In this document: one piece after another, positions 18,392 through 26,211 of the stretch | How positions within the stretch are numbered: the first letter of the stretch is position 1 | Layout: each line of letters begins with the position of its first letter | NCBI RefSeq assembly: GCF_000317475.1 | Contig: NC_019729.1 | Location: 2,308,501-2,372,500 of the forward strand | Length of the DNA: 64,000 nt | Source of the DNA: Oscillatoria nigro-viridis PCC 7112 | GTDB taxonomy: Bacteria; Cyanobacteriota; Cyanobacteriia; Cyanobacteriales; Microcoleaceae | Reading direction: 5' to 3' | The notes under the pieces: model-generated | What the model was told of the DNA's origin: nothing | What the model saw: the letters and a program-made list of their open reading frames with translations, nothing else | Database searches by the model: none | Position numbers and translations under genes: made by a program

Positions 18392-19243
18392 ATGTTAATT
18401 GATGAGAAGATAGTTGAAGTAGGCCCGCTGCAATGGTTTTATCGGGAAACAAATCCGGTTAACGAAACTGAGAAACCGCCCGTACTGCTGCTGCACGGTT
18501 TGCCGTCCCAGAGTTTTACCTGGACTGTAATGATGCCGGATTTGGCGGCACAGGGATTTAGATCGATCGCCCCCGATTGGGTGGGTTACGGGCGATCGAC
18601 AAAACCAGACAAGCGCGACTTTGCCTACACTCCCGATGCTTTTGTTGACGCCCTCGCTGGCTTTATTCAAGCTATAGAATTAGACCGATTTTACCTCGTT
18701 GTCCAAGGATTTTTAGCTTCAGCAGGCATTCAATACGCTTTACGCAATCCCGATAAAATTGAGCGTCTAGCCGTCATCAATACACCAGTTTCACCAGATA
18801 TCAAGTTGCCTTGGAAAATGCAACAGTTGGGACTGCCTTTTATTGGCGACATGATGACGCAAGACCCGCTTTTGGTTGACAGAACTCTCGAAGGCGGCTG
18901 CCGCCAGACAATATCAGACAAGGATTTAGATGTTTACCGCCGCCCGTTTTTGAAGAGTTCGGATGCAGGTCGATCGCTGATGAATACTGTCCGCAATATT
19001 CAGTTGCCGCAGTCAATGGCCGAAATAGAATCCGGCTTGAAAGCATGGACTCGACCAACTTTATTTGTCTGGGGTTTGACAGATCCTTGGCTGAGTGTTG
19101 AACCAGTTCAAAAGCTAGTCGGTTCCCTGCAAAATGCAGAATTAGTCACACTGGAACAAGCGGGGCATTATCCTCAAGAACATTGGTCAGAAAAAGTTGG
19201 CAATGCTGTGATAACTTTTCTGCGCCGCCAGGAGGTAAAATAA
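18392..19243 (+). CDS. Alpha/beta hydrolase-fold protein with a degenerate nucleophile elbow
   Basis: This 283-residue protein aligns by motif with haloalkane-dehalogenase/epoxide-hydrolase-like proteins: HGLPSQSFTW (oxyanion), PDWVGYGRSTKP, and a late histidine in QAGHYPQEHW. At the nucleophile elbow, where dehalogenases have VVQDWGG, it reads VVQGFLASAG, so the nucleophilic aspartate or serine is replaced. The histidine and an acidic residue (WGLTDPW) remain. It follows petA on the same strand. Cyanobacteria carry related proteins; whether the loss is family-wide I cannot check. It may be a non-catalytic or altered-mechanism member. Confidence 0.82.
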   Translation: MLIDEKIVEVGPLQWFYRETNPVNETEKPPVLLLHGLPSQSFTWTVMMPDLAAQGFRSIAPDWVGYGRSTKPDKRDFAYTPDAFVDALAGFIQAIELDRFYLVVQGFLASAGIQYALRNPDKIERLAVINTPVSPDIKLPWKMQQLGLPFIGDMMTQDPLLVDRTLEGGCRQTISDKDLDVYRRPFLKSSDAGRSLMNTVRNIQLPQSMAEIESGLKAWTRPTLFVWGLTDPWLSVEPVQKLVGSLQNAELVTLEQAGHYPQEHWSEKVGNAVITFLRRQEVK

Positions 19244-19327
19244 TATTTTGTACATAACTCTCGGTGCTAAGTCAGTGAACCAGCTCCTCGCCGAGCTGCA
19301 TTCCCAGGCTTTTCCTGAAAACGAGAA

Positions 19328-19351
19328 ATCTAAAATCTAAAATCTAAAATC
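19328..19351. repeat. AAAATCT heptad repeats before psbQ
   Basis: Three copies of a seven-base unit (AATCTAA) lie directly upstream of the psbQ start codon. Confidence 0.8.
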
Positions 19352-19354
19352 GAT

Positions 19355-19798
19355 ATGACTCGTCCCCGTTCAATTTTTGCCTTGATGATGGCGTTTTTGA
19401 TGGCATTTCTGGTCAGTTGCAGCAGTGTCGAAGCAAAAGTTCCAACGACTTACACAACAGCCCAAATCCAGCAAATTCAGCGCTATGTTCCTACCCTGAC
19501 AGAGTTCCGATCGCGCATGGACAAATTGGGTACCCTAATTCAAAAACGGAATTGGGTTGATACCAGAACTTACATTCACGGGCCTCTAGGCGACTTGCGG
19601 AACACCATGAAAATGGTCTCTGCGAGTTTGTTGCCTAGTTCTCAAAAACAAGCTGTTGATTTAACTAAGAGTTTGTTTGCCGATTTGGTTAACATCGATC
19701 TTGCTGCTAAAGACCTTGACTATGCAAAAGTCACGGCCAGCTATCAAAAAGCTGTCAATGATTTCGATAGCTTCTTGCAGCTAATTCCTAAAGCTTAA
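19355..19798 (+). CDS. psbQ: Photosystem II lipoprotein PsbQ (CyanoQ)
   Basis: This 147-residue lumenal PSII subunit stabilises the oxygen-evolving complex. The leader MTRPRSIFALMMAFLMAFLVSC ends in a lipobox (LVSC), so Cys22 should be lipidated. The mature part is a four-helix bundle with the family hallmarks YVPTLTEFRSRMDKL, NWVDTRTYIHGPLGDLR and a C-terminal SFLQLIPKA. Its length is typical for CyanoQ. The start lies 3 bp after a heptad array, which probably forms part of the untranslated leader. Confidence 0.95.
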   Translation: MTRPRSIFALMMAFLMAFLVSCSSVEAKVPTTYTTAQIQQIQRYVPTLTEFRSRMDKLGTLIQKRNWVDTRTYIHGPLGDLRNTMKMVSASLLPSSQKQAVDLTKSLFADLVNIDLAAKDLDYAKVTASYQKAVNDFDSFLQLIPKA

Positions 19799-19828
19799 TT
19801 AGCCTTAACTCACATCTTGTATCATTGT

Positions 19829-19858
19829 CAAGAACAGGCAAGATGCCTGTTCCACAAA
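19829..19858. repeat. AACAGGCAxxxTGCCTGTT palindrome, copy 1
   Basis: AACAGGCAAGATGCCTGTT followed by CCACAA is a short dispersed palindrome. A second copy (20580-20606) sits inside the next coding gene. Confidence 0.75.
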
Positions 19859-19972
19859 CAAAGAATCAGTTTTCTTGTGCGGCGGGCCGGAAAGCCCGCC
19901 CGAACAAGGCTTATACGGGCAGAACCTAGGAAGCAGTTAATCTAAAATATAAAATCTAAAATATAAAATTGA

Positions 19973-21100
19973 ATGGTTCGCGTTGCAATTATTGGTTGCG
20001 GTATTATTGGGGCTTCGATCGCCTTTGAACTAAGTCAATTTCCCGAACTGAAAGTTACTGTGTTCGACAAACAGCCGCCGGCACAAGGTTCTACTGGCGC
20101 TGCACTGGGTGTTTTGATGGGAGTGATCGGCCACAAAACTAAGGGCAGAAATTGGCAGTTGAGGGAAGCCAGCCTTCAGCGCTACGAAACTTTGATTCCT
20201 GAATTAGAAGCAGTTACGGGGCGAAAAATTCCTTTTAACAAACAGGGAATTTTAATGCTTTGTTCGGAGGGAGAGGATTTAAGTAAGTGGGAAAAATTGA
20301 TAGCAACTCGCCAGTCTCAAGGTTGGCAATTGGAACTTTGGGATGTGGAACGAGTCCGCGATTGCTGCCCTCATCTCTATTTAAACGATCGCATTATTGC
20401 TGCGATTTATTCGCCTCAAGACCGGCAAGTCGATCCGACGGCGCTAACTTTGGCTTTGGTTGATGCTGCAGAACGCAATGGAGTGATTTTTGAGTTTGGC
20501 GTGGAAGTTGAAGGAATTACTGAGTTGAATTCTCAGGTGTCTCAGAGTCAACTCCCATCTTCCATTGCAGTCAATATCTCTTGTGGAACAGGCATCCTGC
20601 CTGTTATGGAAAATTTCGATCGACTAATTGTGTGCGCTGGTTTGGGTTCTGCTGCTGTGACTGCATCGTTAAATCAGTTGGTTGACATTCGCCCGGTGTT
20701 GGGACAAGCGCTGCATTTACTGACGCCCAATCCTTTAGGAAACCCAGATTTTAGCCCGGTAATTACTTGCGATGACGTTCACATTGTGCCTTTGGGAAAT
20801 CAGGAATTTTGGGTGGGGGCGACGGTGGAGTTTTCCGAAAATGGCGGGGAAATTCCGGCGAATGCTGATATGTTGGCGCAAGTGATGGCGAGGGCGAGCT
20901 CCCTTTGTCCGGGCTTAGCATTCGCCTCAATCATCAGGAAATGGTCGGGATTGCGCCCGCGGCCGGAAGGGCGGCCGGCCCCAATTATCGAGACGCTTCC
21001 CGGTAACGATCGCGTTCTCATCGCCAGCGGCCACTATCGCAACGGTGTTCTGCTGGCCCCTGCAACAGCGCGATCGATTCGAGAAATGATTTTGCAATAA
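19973..21100 (+). CDS. FAD-dependent oxidoreductase of the DAO/glycine oxidase (ThiO-like) family
   Basis: This 375-residue flavoprotein has the N-terminal dinucleotide loop VAIIGCGIIGASIAFEL, the family GSTGAALG segment and the C-terminal GHYRNGVLLAPATA. The latter closes over the FAD and substrate, as in glycine oxidase (ThiO) and D-amino-acid dehydrogenases. Glycine oxidase supplies dehydroglycine for thiamin synthesis, but without thi neighbours I do not assign thiO. Residues about 193-215 contain SCGTGILPV, which is the translation of a dispersed palindrome (20580-20606) inserted in frame. The insertion lies between domains and does not break the frame. Confidence 0.85.
   Translation: MVRVAIIGCGIIGASIAFELSQFPELKVTVFDKQPPAQGSTGAALGVLMGVIGHKTKGRNWQLREASLQRYETLIPELEAVTGRKIPFNKQGILMLCSEGEDLSKWEKLIATRQSQGWQLELWDVERVRDCCPHLYLNDRIIAAIYSPQDRQVDPTALTLALVDAAERNGVIFEFGVEVEGITELNSQVSQSQLPSSIAVNISCGTGILPVMENFDRLIVCAGLGSAAVTASLNQLVDIRPVLGQALHLLTPNPLGNPDFSPVITCDDVHIVPLGNQEFWVGATVEFSENGGEIPANADMLAQVMARASSLCPGLAFASIIRKWSGLRPRPEGRPAPIIETLPGNDRVLIASGHYRNGVLLAPATARSIREMILQ
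20580..20606. repeat. Palindromic repeat inserted in frame in the FAD oxidoreductase gene
   Basis: TTGTGGAACAGGCATCCTGC followed by CTGTT is the same palindrome type as at 19829-19858. It is read as CGTGILPV within the coding frame of the oxidoreductase. Confidence 0.75.
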
Positions 21101-21163
21101 TTAACAAATGAATTAACAAATGTTAATATAATCAAGATAGCAATTCATATCTTACATCTAAAT

Positions 21164-21646
21164 ATGTCCGACAAACCTTTAGGTAAACCGCGCTCTTTGT
21201 GGCGAGTAATTTTGCTGTCTGGAGTCAGCTTGCTGCTATATTACGGATGGTACAAATGGATCATTCAAGAAGAATTGCGCCGCTATAACGGCAGCGGTTG
21301 GTCGGGAACTCTTTGCTTGCTTCCCTTTGTTTTAGGAGTAGCCGTCCCCCAAGCTTTGCGGATATTCGATCCTGACGTTCCCGGATGGTTTGGTTGGTTT
21401 TCCTTCCTCGGTATTGCTTGGATTTACATCGTGCAGTTCAAACTTTACAAGACAGTTAACGAATTGTACCGCCAAGAAGGAATCAAAGAACCCCTAACAG
21501 TTTGGTGGCTTTTTGTACCAGGTTTAAATTTAGTTGTCGGCTTGCGGCAAATTCACTTTTTGAGCCAGTTTTGGGCGAGAAAACAGGGCATAGAAGTTAA
21601 GGATAACTTAGCCGAAAGTATTCCTTTTCTGTCAGCTAACGCTTAA
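21164..21646 (+). CDS. Conserved small membrane protein of unknown function
   Basis: This 160-residue protein is not assigned to a named family. It has hydrophobic segments at about 12-28, 46-60, 74-92 and 108-126, many aromatic residues, and short cytoplasmic-type loops (LYKTVNELYRQEGIKEP). The pattern resembles small DUF4234-like membrane proteins, but I would not insist on it. The ATG at 21164 lies 63 bp after the oxidoreductase, so co-transcription is possible. Confidence 0.65.
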   Translation: MSDKPLGKPRSLWRVILLSGVSLLLYYGWYKWIIQEELRRYNGSGWSGTLCLLPFVLGVAVPQALRIFDPDVPGWFGWFSFLGIAWIYIVQFKLYKTVNELYRQEGIKEPLTVWWLFVPGLNLVVGLRQIHFLSQFWARKQGIEVKDNLAESIPFLSANA

Positions 21647-21651
21647 ATAAA

Positions 21652-21999
21652 TTAAGCTCCAATCGCTTGGCGCTGCGAGTAAATTTCTTCGATAAGCAGG
21701 TCACGCAGTTCATCCGCAATGTCCGTGGGAGGGTTGCCTGCGAGGGCGCGTCCAATCAGCCGTTCTGCTTCCCGGAGTTGGGCACACTCAATGGCAAGTA
21801 CGGCGGCGCTCCGATGCAGTATAGAACGAGTCGGCTCAAAATCCCATTCGTTTGCTACTAAATCCGCTGCCGCCCGTTCTTTCGCAAAGGCGGCTCTGGT
21901 GAGTGCAGTCACTTGGTCGATATCACCGCACTGACGGGCGAGAACTGCTCGATCGACCAGTTCCATTGCTTCGCGGTGAAGGGCTTCTACGGTCTGCAT
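21652..21999 (-). CDS. Small helical protein of unknown function, possibly 5'-disrupted by IS605
   Basis: This is a helical, TPR-like protein of about 115 residues: ELVDRAVLARQCGD, AFAKERAAADLVA, EPTRSILHRSAAVLAIEC and REAERLIGRAL. It reads as two or three helical hairpins. I start at the ATG encoding MQTVEALHREAM (21999), but the frame remains open upstream through MSHFLGQK to the IS605 boundary at about 22024. No ribosome binding site precedes 21999. Removing the two IS elements upstream appears to join this frame to the minus-strand fragment at 26172-27952, so this may be the C-terminal part of a broken gene. Alternatively it is a complete downstream gene that lost its promoter. Confidence 0.6.
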   Translation of the reverse strand: MQTVEALHREAMELVDRAVLARQCGDIDQVTALTRAAFAKERAAADLVANEWDFEPTRSILHRSAAVLAIECAQLREAERLIGRALAGNPPTDIADELRDLLIEEIYSQRQAIGA

Positions 22000-22036
22000 T
22001 TTTTGACCAAGAAAATGGGACACAAGCCCCGTCCTT

Positions 22037-22444
22037 TTAGGACGGCTTTTCTTGATTCCTAATATACTCCTTTAAGACTTCTAGAGGTGCACCACCTACG
22101 GAAACTGCGAAATAACTGGGACTCCACAAAGCTTCCTTGTGTGGTTTCTTGTGTCCGGCTTGCCCATATCGACGGCTAGACACCCCTTTTAGCGCATTCA
22201 CTATTTGAGAAACAGAAAGTTTAGGCGGATACTCAATCAGCGCATGAACGTGATTGCCTTCACCGTTAAACTCTAGAACCTGAAAATTCATTTTTTCGGC
22301 AACCTCTCGAAATGATTTTTCAATCAAGTCAAGACTTTCACTTGTAAATACAGGCCGACGATACTTTGTCACGCAGACCAAGTGGATCTTAAGTTCTGTA
22401 ACAGAATGTCGTTCTCGGCGATAGTCGGTTGTCATTTTTGGCAA
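22037..22444 (-). CDS. tnpA: IS200/IS605 transposase TnpA (Y1 HUH)
   Basis: This 135-residue single-strand transposase nicks and joins the element's hairpin ends through a 5'-phosphotyrosine link. The HUH metal motif is HVHALIEYPP, and the catalytic tyrosine is in EYIRNQ near the C-terminus. The N-terminal strand ELKIHLVCVTKYRRPVF is diagnostic. It looks intact. Translation may start at MPKM or at the second methionine. Its 3' end overlaps the left-end hairpin, as is usual. Confidence 0.93.
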   Translation of the reverse strand: MPKMTTDYRRERHSVTELKIHLVCVTKYRRPVFTSESLDLIEKSFREVAEKMNFQVLEFNGEGNHVHALIEYPPKLSVSQIVNALKGVSSRRYGQAGHKKPHKEALWSPSYFAVSVGGAPLEVLKEYIRNQEKPS

Positions 22445-22485
22445 ACCAAGATATGATTTAGTTGCAGACCAAATTTAGCACAGTT

Positions 22486-22579
22486 TTGAAATCACGATAT
22501 CGTTACAGATTCTACCCAACCGACCAACAACGACAGAGCCTAGCTCAGTTGTTTGGCTGCGTGCGTGTAGTCTGGAACG
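22486..22579 (+). CDS. tnpB: tnpB 5' exon
   Basis: The first about 31 codons of the TnpB nuclease: LKSRYRYRFYPTDQQ, then LFGCVRVVWN, the universal N-terminal segment of IS605 OrfB/TnpB. The frame has no ATG; TTG at 22486 is my choice, with another in-frame TTG at 22462. Coding stops being TnpB-like after AAC-G at 22579, where GTGCG, the consensus 5' end of group II introns, begins. Splicing to 25068 restores WND-ALALCKQSEK, a continuous TnpB sequence. Confidence 0.8.
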
Positions 22580-23190
22580 GTGCGATTCGTTTGCTAGAAA
22601 CCAAATCCAATAAGAAGGGTTTGGGGGATTAGCAGCAAGGACAAAAATAGGGAGTAATCCCGAAAATGAACCTTGACAACTGAGCGACCATGAGGGTGCA
22701 AAACCCTCCCCTGTAGATGCCAGGTGAAAGCACATCCCCTGCGGTAGCGACTAGCCCTCAATCCGTAGAGCGGGGATGAAAGCCTCTCAACACTTCCAGT
22801 TCAGGATAGTGCGGGGCAAGCAAAGAACCCATGAGTAAAACATTACGTCTGAATCCACGACTGAACCATCGTCAACTACAACCAGCAAAAAGGACTGATT
22901 AGCTGGAGCCAAAAAGGCAAAGGAAAAAAAGGTTGGCGGTTCGTTCCCCGACCAACAGCATCTCTAAATAAACCCGGTGGATAGTGGAGCTCTAAAGGTT
23001 CATAGCATGGTCGTTCGGAACGAAGTAACCCCTCGTATGTTCTCTCGGAAATCAAATACCGTGAGCAGGTGCTAACCGGATGCTGCGAGTGGGTGGGATT
23101 GAGTCAGAAGCAAACGCCTTGCTGTAATGACAAGGATATGCAGACAGACTCACGGTGATAAGGAAGGAATAGTGTAGAGTAGCAGTACAA

Positions 23191-25061
23191 ATGTCTAAAA
23201 CACTGAGCAATCAGATGGTGGAATGGAGAGAGACGGACTGGCGTAAGCTGGAACGGCGAATCTTTAAGCTGCAAAAAAGAATATTCCAAGCCTCTAGTCG
23301 TGGTGATTTGAAAGCAGTCCGCAGACTCCAGAAGACATTGATGAGGTCTTGGTCAGGAAAGATGCTAGCTGTACGTCGCGTGACGCAAGACAACCAGGGC
23401 AAGAAACAGCCGGAGTAGACGGAGTTAAATCACTCTCACCCGTCCAAAGGATAGCACTGGTGGAAAAACTTGAGCTAAAGGGGAAAACCAAACCCACTCG
23501 ACGGGTATGGATTGACAAACCAGGAACGGATGAAAAACGCCCCCTTGGTATTCCCACGATGTACGACAGAGCGCTTCAGGCGTTAGTGAAATTGATGCTT
23601 GAACCGGAGTGGGAAGCAAGGTTTGAACCCAACTCCTATGGATTCCGACCAGGACGTTCATGCCATGATGCTGTCGAGGCAATCTTTAACGCTATTAAGT
23701 CAAAGGCTAAATATGTGCTGGATGCCGACATCGCGAAATGCTTTGACCGCATAAACCACGGGGAACTTCTCAAAAAATTAAATACATTCCCGACCTTAAG
23801 ACGCCAGATAAACGCTTGGCTCAAATCGGGAGTGATGGATGGCAATCAATTATTCCCCACATCTGAGGGTACGCCACAAGGCGGGGTCATCTCTCCGCTA
23901 CTGGCAAACATTGCCCTTCACGGGATGGAAGAACGGATAAAGCAGGTGGCTGAAACATTGCCAACACCACGAGGACATAGTAAGCGAGGAAATCGCCAAT
24001 CTCTAAGCCTAATCCGGTACGCCGACGACTTCGTAATACTGCACGAGGACTTAACCGTTGTCCATAGATGTAAAGAAGTGATTTCTGAGTGGCTAAACGG
24101 CATTGGACTTGAATTGAAACCAAGTAAAACGCGCCTTGCCCATACATTGAATAAACATGATGAGCAAGACGCGGGGTTTAACTTCCTGGGGTTTAATATC
24201 AGACAGTACCCAGTAGGTAAATATAACACGGGTTGTAATCCTCATGGGGAACCACTTGGATTCAAGACGCTCATCAAACCCAGCAAGCAGAAGCTAAAGC
24301 TACACTATGACAGTATCTCTGAGGTAATAGAACAGCATAAAACAGCTCCACAAGCTGCGCTGATAACTCATTTAAATCCAATCATCAGAGGATGGGCTAA
24401 CTATTACCGCACTGTTACCAGCAAGGAAACATACTCCGAACTGGGACACAAAGTGTACAAGAAGCTAAAAAGCTGGGCACATAGACGCCACCCGAATAAA
24501 TCAGGGGAATGGATAGCCAACAAATATTGGCAAACCATAGGCGATGATAACTGGGTATTCGCAACCAGGCAAGAAAGGAAAAACCCCTTGCGGTTACAAA
24601 ATCACAACGCTACAGATATCGTGCGTCATGTGAAAGTCAAAGGCGATGCTAGTCCCTATGATGGCAACCTTGTGTACTGGAGTGCAAGAATGGGCAAAAA
24701 CCCCGAAGTCCCTAAAGATGTGGCAACACTCTTGAAACGACAGAAAGGCAAATGTACCCACTGCGGATTACACTTCACAGAAGAATCGGTGTTAGAAGTA
24801 GACCACGTTATCCCTAAGTCGAAAGGCGGAAAGGATAGCTATGACAATTTGCAACTACTCCACCGACATTGCCACGATGAAAAGACAACCAAGGATGGAA
24901 GTCTTGGCAACAAATCTGGCTGTAATCGCGCCAAGCCTTCACCCTCAAAAACGGGGAATAGAGGTACTCATGACAAGAGCCTTATTACTGAGGAGCCGGA
25001 TGAGGTGAAAGCTTCACGTCCGGTTTTGAAGACGAGCAGGGCTGGTGACAGCCTTGCTTAG
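23191..25061 (+). pseudogene. Group II intron reverse transcriptase/maturase with HNH endonuclease (frameshifted)
   Basis: Two overlapping frames encode one intron protein. Codons from ATG 23191 give the N-terminus (WRETDWRKLERRIFKLQKRI, then RRVTQDNQGKK) and run into TAG at 23416-23418. From about 23406 the other frame continues TAGVDGVKSL and holds the whole RT: GIPTMYDRALQALVK, GFRPGRSCHDA, the catalytic YADD in LIRYADDFVILH, maturase domain X, and an HNH nuclease with CTHCG, LEVDHVIPKSKGG and HRHCHDEK. Homologues read GKKTAGVDG through this joint, so one A appears to be missing from the run at 23404-23406. The protein would be made only by slippage or not at all. It runs through domain V to TAG 25059. 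Confidence 0.88.
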
Positions 25062-25066
25062 TTTAC
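24993..25066 (+). ncRNA. Group II intron domains V and VI
   Basis: Positions 24993-25026 read GAGCCGGATGAGGTGAAAG followed by its pairing half, a textbook 34-nucleotide domain V with the catalytic triad. After GAAGAC, a second hairpin (GAGCAGGGCTG / CAGCCTTGCTT) fits domain VI, with an A near its 3' side as the candidate branch point. These are the catalytic parts of the ribozyme. Confidence 0.85.
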
Positions 25067-25067
25067 C

Positions 25068-26134
25068 ATGCGCTTGCTCTGTGTAAGCAGTCCGAGAAAA
25101 AGCCGAGTTCAGTAGATTTGCAAAAAATCGTAATTACCCAGGCTAAAAATACTGAGGAAAGAGCTTGGCTAGGAGATGTGTCCTGCGTCCCATTACAGCA
25201 GTCGGTTGCCGACCTGGATGTTGCTTTTAAGAACTTCTTCAACTCCTGCAAAGGGAAAAGAAAAGGACGTAAAGTCGGATATCCTAAGTTCAAAAAACGA
25301 ACTAACAGCCAATCGGCGCGTTTTAGAGTTGGAGGGTTTTCCCTCAAAGGTGATGGAGTTTATTTAGCCAAGATTGGAATTGTTAACCCAGTCTGGTCTA
25401 GAGAATTGCCATCTGAACCTAGCTCTGTCACGGTAATCAAAGACTGTGCGAACCGCTATTTTCTAAGTTTTGTTGTAGAGGTCAAACCAATTCAATCCGA
25501 AGCTAAAAGCCCAAGTATCGGGATTGATTTGGGAATTAAAACTTTTGCAGTAATGAGTAACGGTGAAAAAGTCGAAAGCCCTAGCTATAAAAAACTAGAC
25601 CGAAAAGTTCGCAAACTACAACGCAAATTAGCCCATCAGCCCAAAGATTCTAGGAGAAGGAATGTAACTCGCATCAGAATTGCGAAACTGCATAATGGAA
25701 TTGCCGACACCCGCAAAGATTTTCTCCACAAACTGTCAACCAAAATAGTCAACGAAAACCAAGTGATTATTTTGGAAGATTTGAATGTGTCAGGAATGGT
25801 CAAGAACCGGAAACTTTCAAGAGCGATTAGTCAGCAAGGCTGGTACGAATTCCGAACGCTTTGCGAGGCTAAATCAGAGAAACTTGGTAGAGAGTTTAAG
25901 GTAATTAGTCGCTGGGAACCCACTAGCCAAGTGTGTTCGGATTGTGGATTCAAGTGGGGCAAAATTGATTTATCTATCCGCTCAGTGCTTTGTCTAAGTT
26001 GCAACACCGAGCAGGATAGAGATGAAAATGCCGCTAAGAATATAGAGAAAGTCGGGATGGGGAATCGCCACGACTCTAAATGTACGCAGAGACAGAGTAA
26101 GACAACTTCGGTTGCATCAGTCGGTGAAGCGTAA
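25068..26134 (+). CDS. tnpB: tnpB 3' exon: RNA-guided nuclease TnpB (IS605 OrfB)
   Basis: This is the main body of TnpB, which in characterised members is an RNA-guided, TAM-dependent DNA endonuclease that helps the element persist. All three RuvC acidic positions are visible: GIDLGIKTFAV, ILEDLNVSGM and DRDENAAKN. The zinc ribbon is complete, with CSDCG and CLSCN. Just before the first clear TnpB motif here, ALALCKQSEK continues the 5' exon. A TTG at 25118 could allow an N-terminally truncated product without splicing. The gene ends at TAA 26132-26134, close to the right-end hairpin. Confidence 0.9.
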
Positions 26135-26170
26135 AGAATCCCCGTGCGTTTACGCCGGGGAGTATTTCAA
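26020..26170 (+). ncRNA. Predicted omega (reRNA) guide RNA region at the IS605 right end
   Basis: Characterised TnpB proteins use a guide RNA that overlaps the 3' end of tnpB and the right end, with the guide taken from flanking DNA. By analogy, this segment, containing the CCCCGTGCGTTTACGCCGGGG hairpin, would be the scaffold and the guide would begin just beyond about 26170. This is inferred from position only. Confidence 0.35.
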
Positions 26171-26211
26171 GATCCGTGCTTTGGGAGTACCGAACTCAAT
26201 TACAGATACAT

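Larger units (their letters stand above)
22580..25067 (+). mobile_element. Group II intron inserted in tnpB
   Basis: This retroelement of about 2.49 kb begins with GTGCG, carries a reverse transcriptase/maturase frame, and ends with recognisable domain V (24993-25026) and domain VI. It lies in the sense orientation of tnpB, so self-splicing would rebuild the tnpB message. The 3' boundary is set at 25067 because joining 22579 to 25068 restores the TnpB frame; it could be off by a base or two, and an end after GTTTAC (25066) would be more canonical. The HNH-bearing protein suggests the chloroplast-like (CL) class. Confidence 0.88.
22024..26170. mobile_element. IS200/IS605-family element carrying a group II intron
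   Basis: Divergent tnpA (minus) and tnpB (plus) are flanked by subterminal hairpins: CCCCGTCCTTTTAGGACGG at about 22026-22044 on the left, and CCCCGTGCGTTTACGCCGGGG near 26141-26161 on the right, ending near TTTCAAG. IS605 elements move as single strands, leave no target duplication and use such hairpins for TnpA recognition. The exact ends are uncertain by several bases. The element is about 4.15 kb only because tnpB is split by a 2.5-kb intron; without it the length is about 1.66 kb, normal for the family. Confidence 0.85.

Noticed and set aside
22475-22735. Minus-strand frame across the tnpB exon and intron start
   Set aside because: It is the antisense of the tnpB 5' exon and the intron 5' region.
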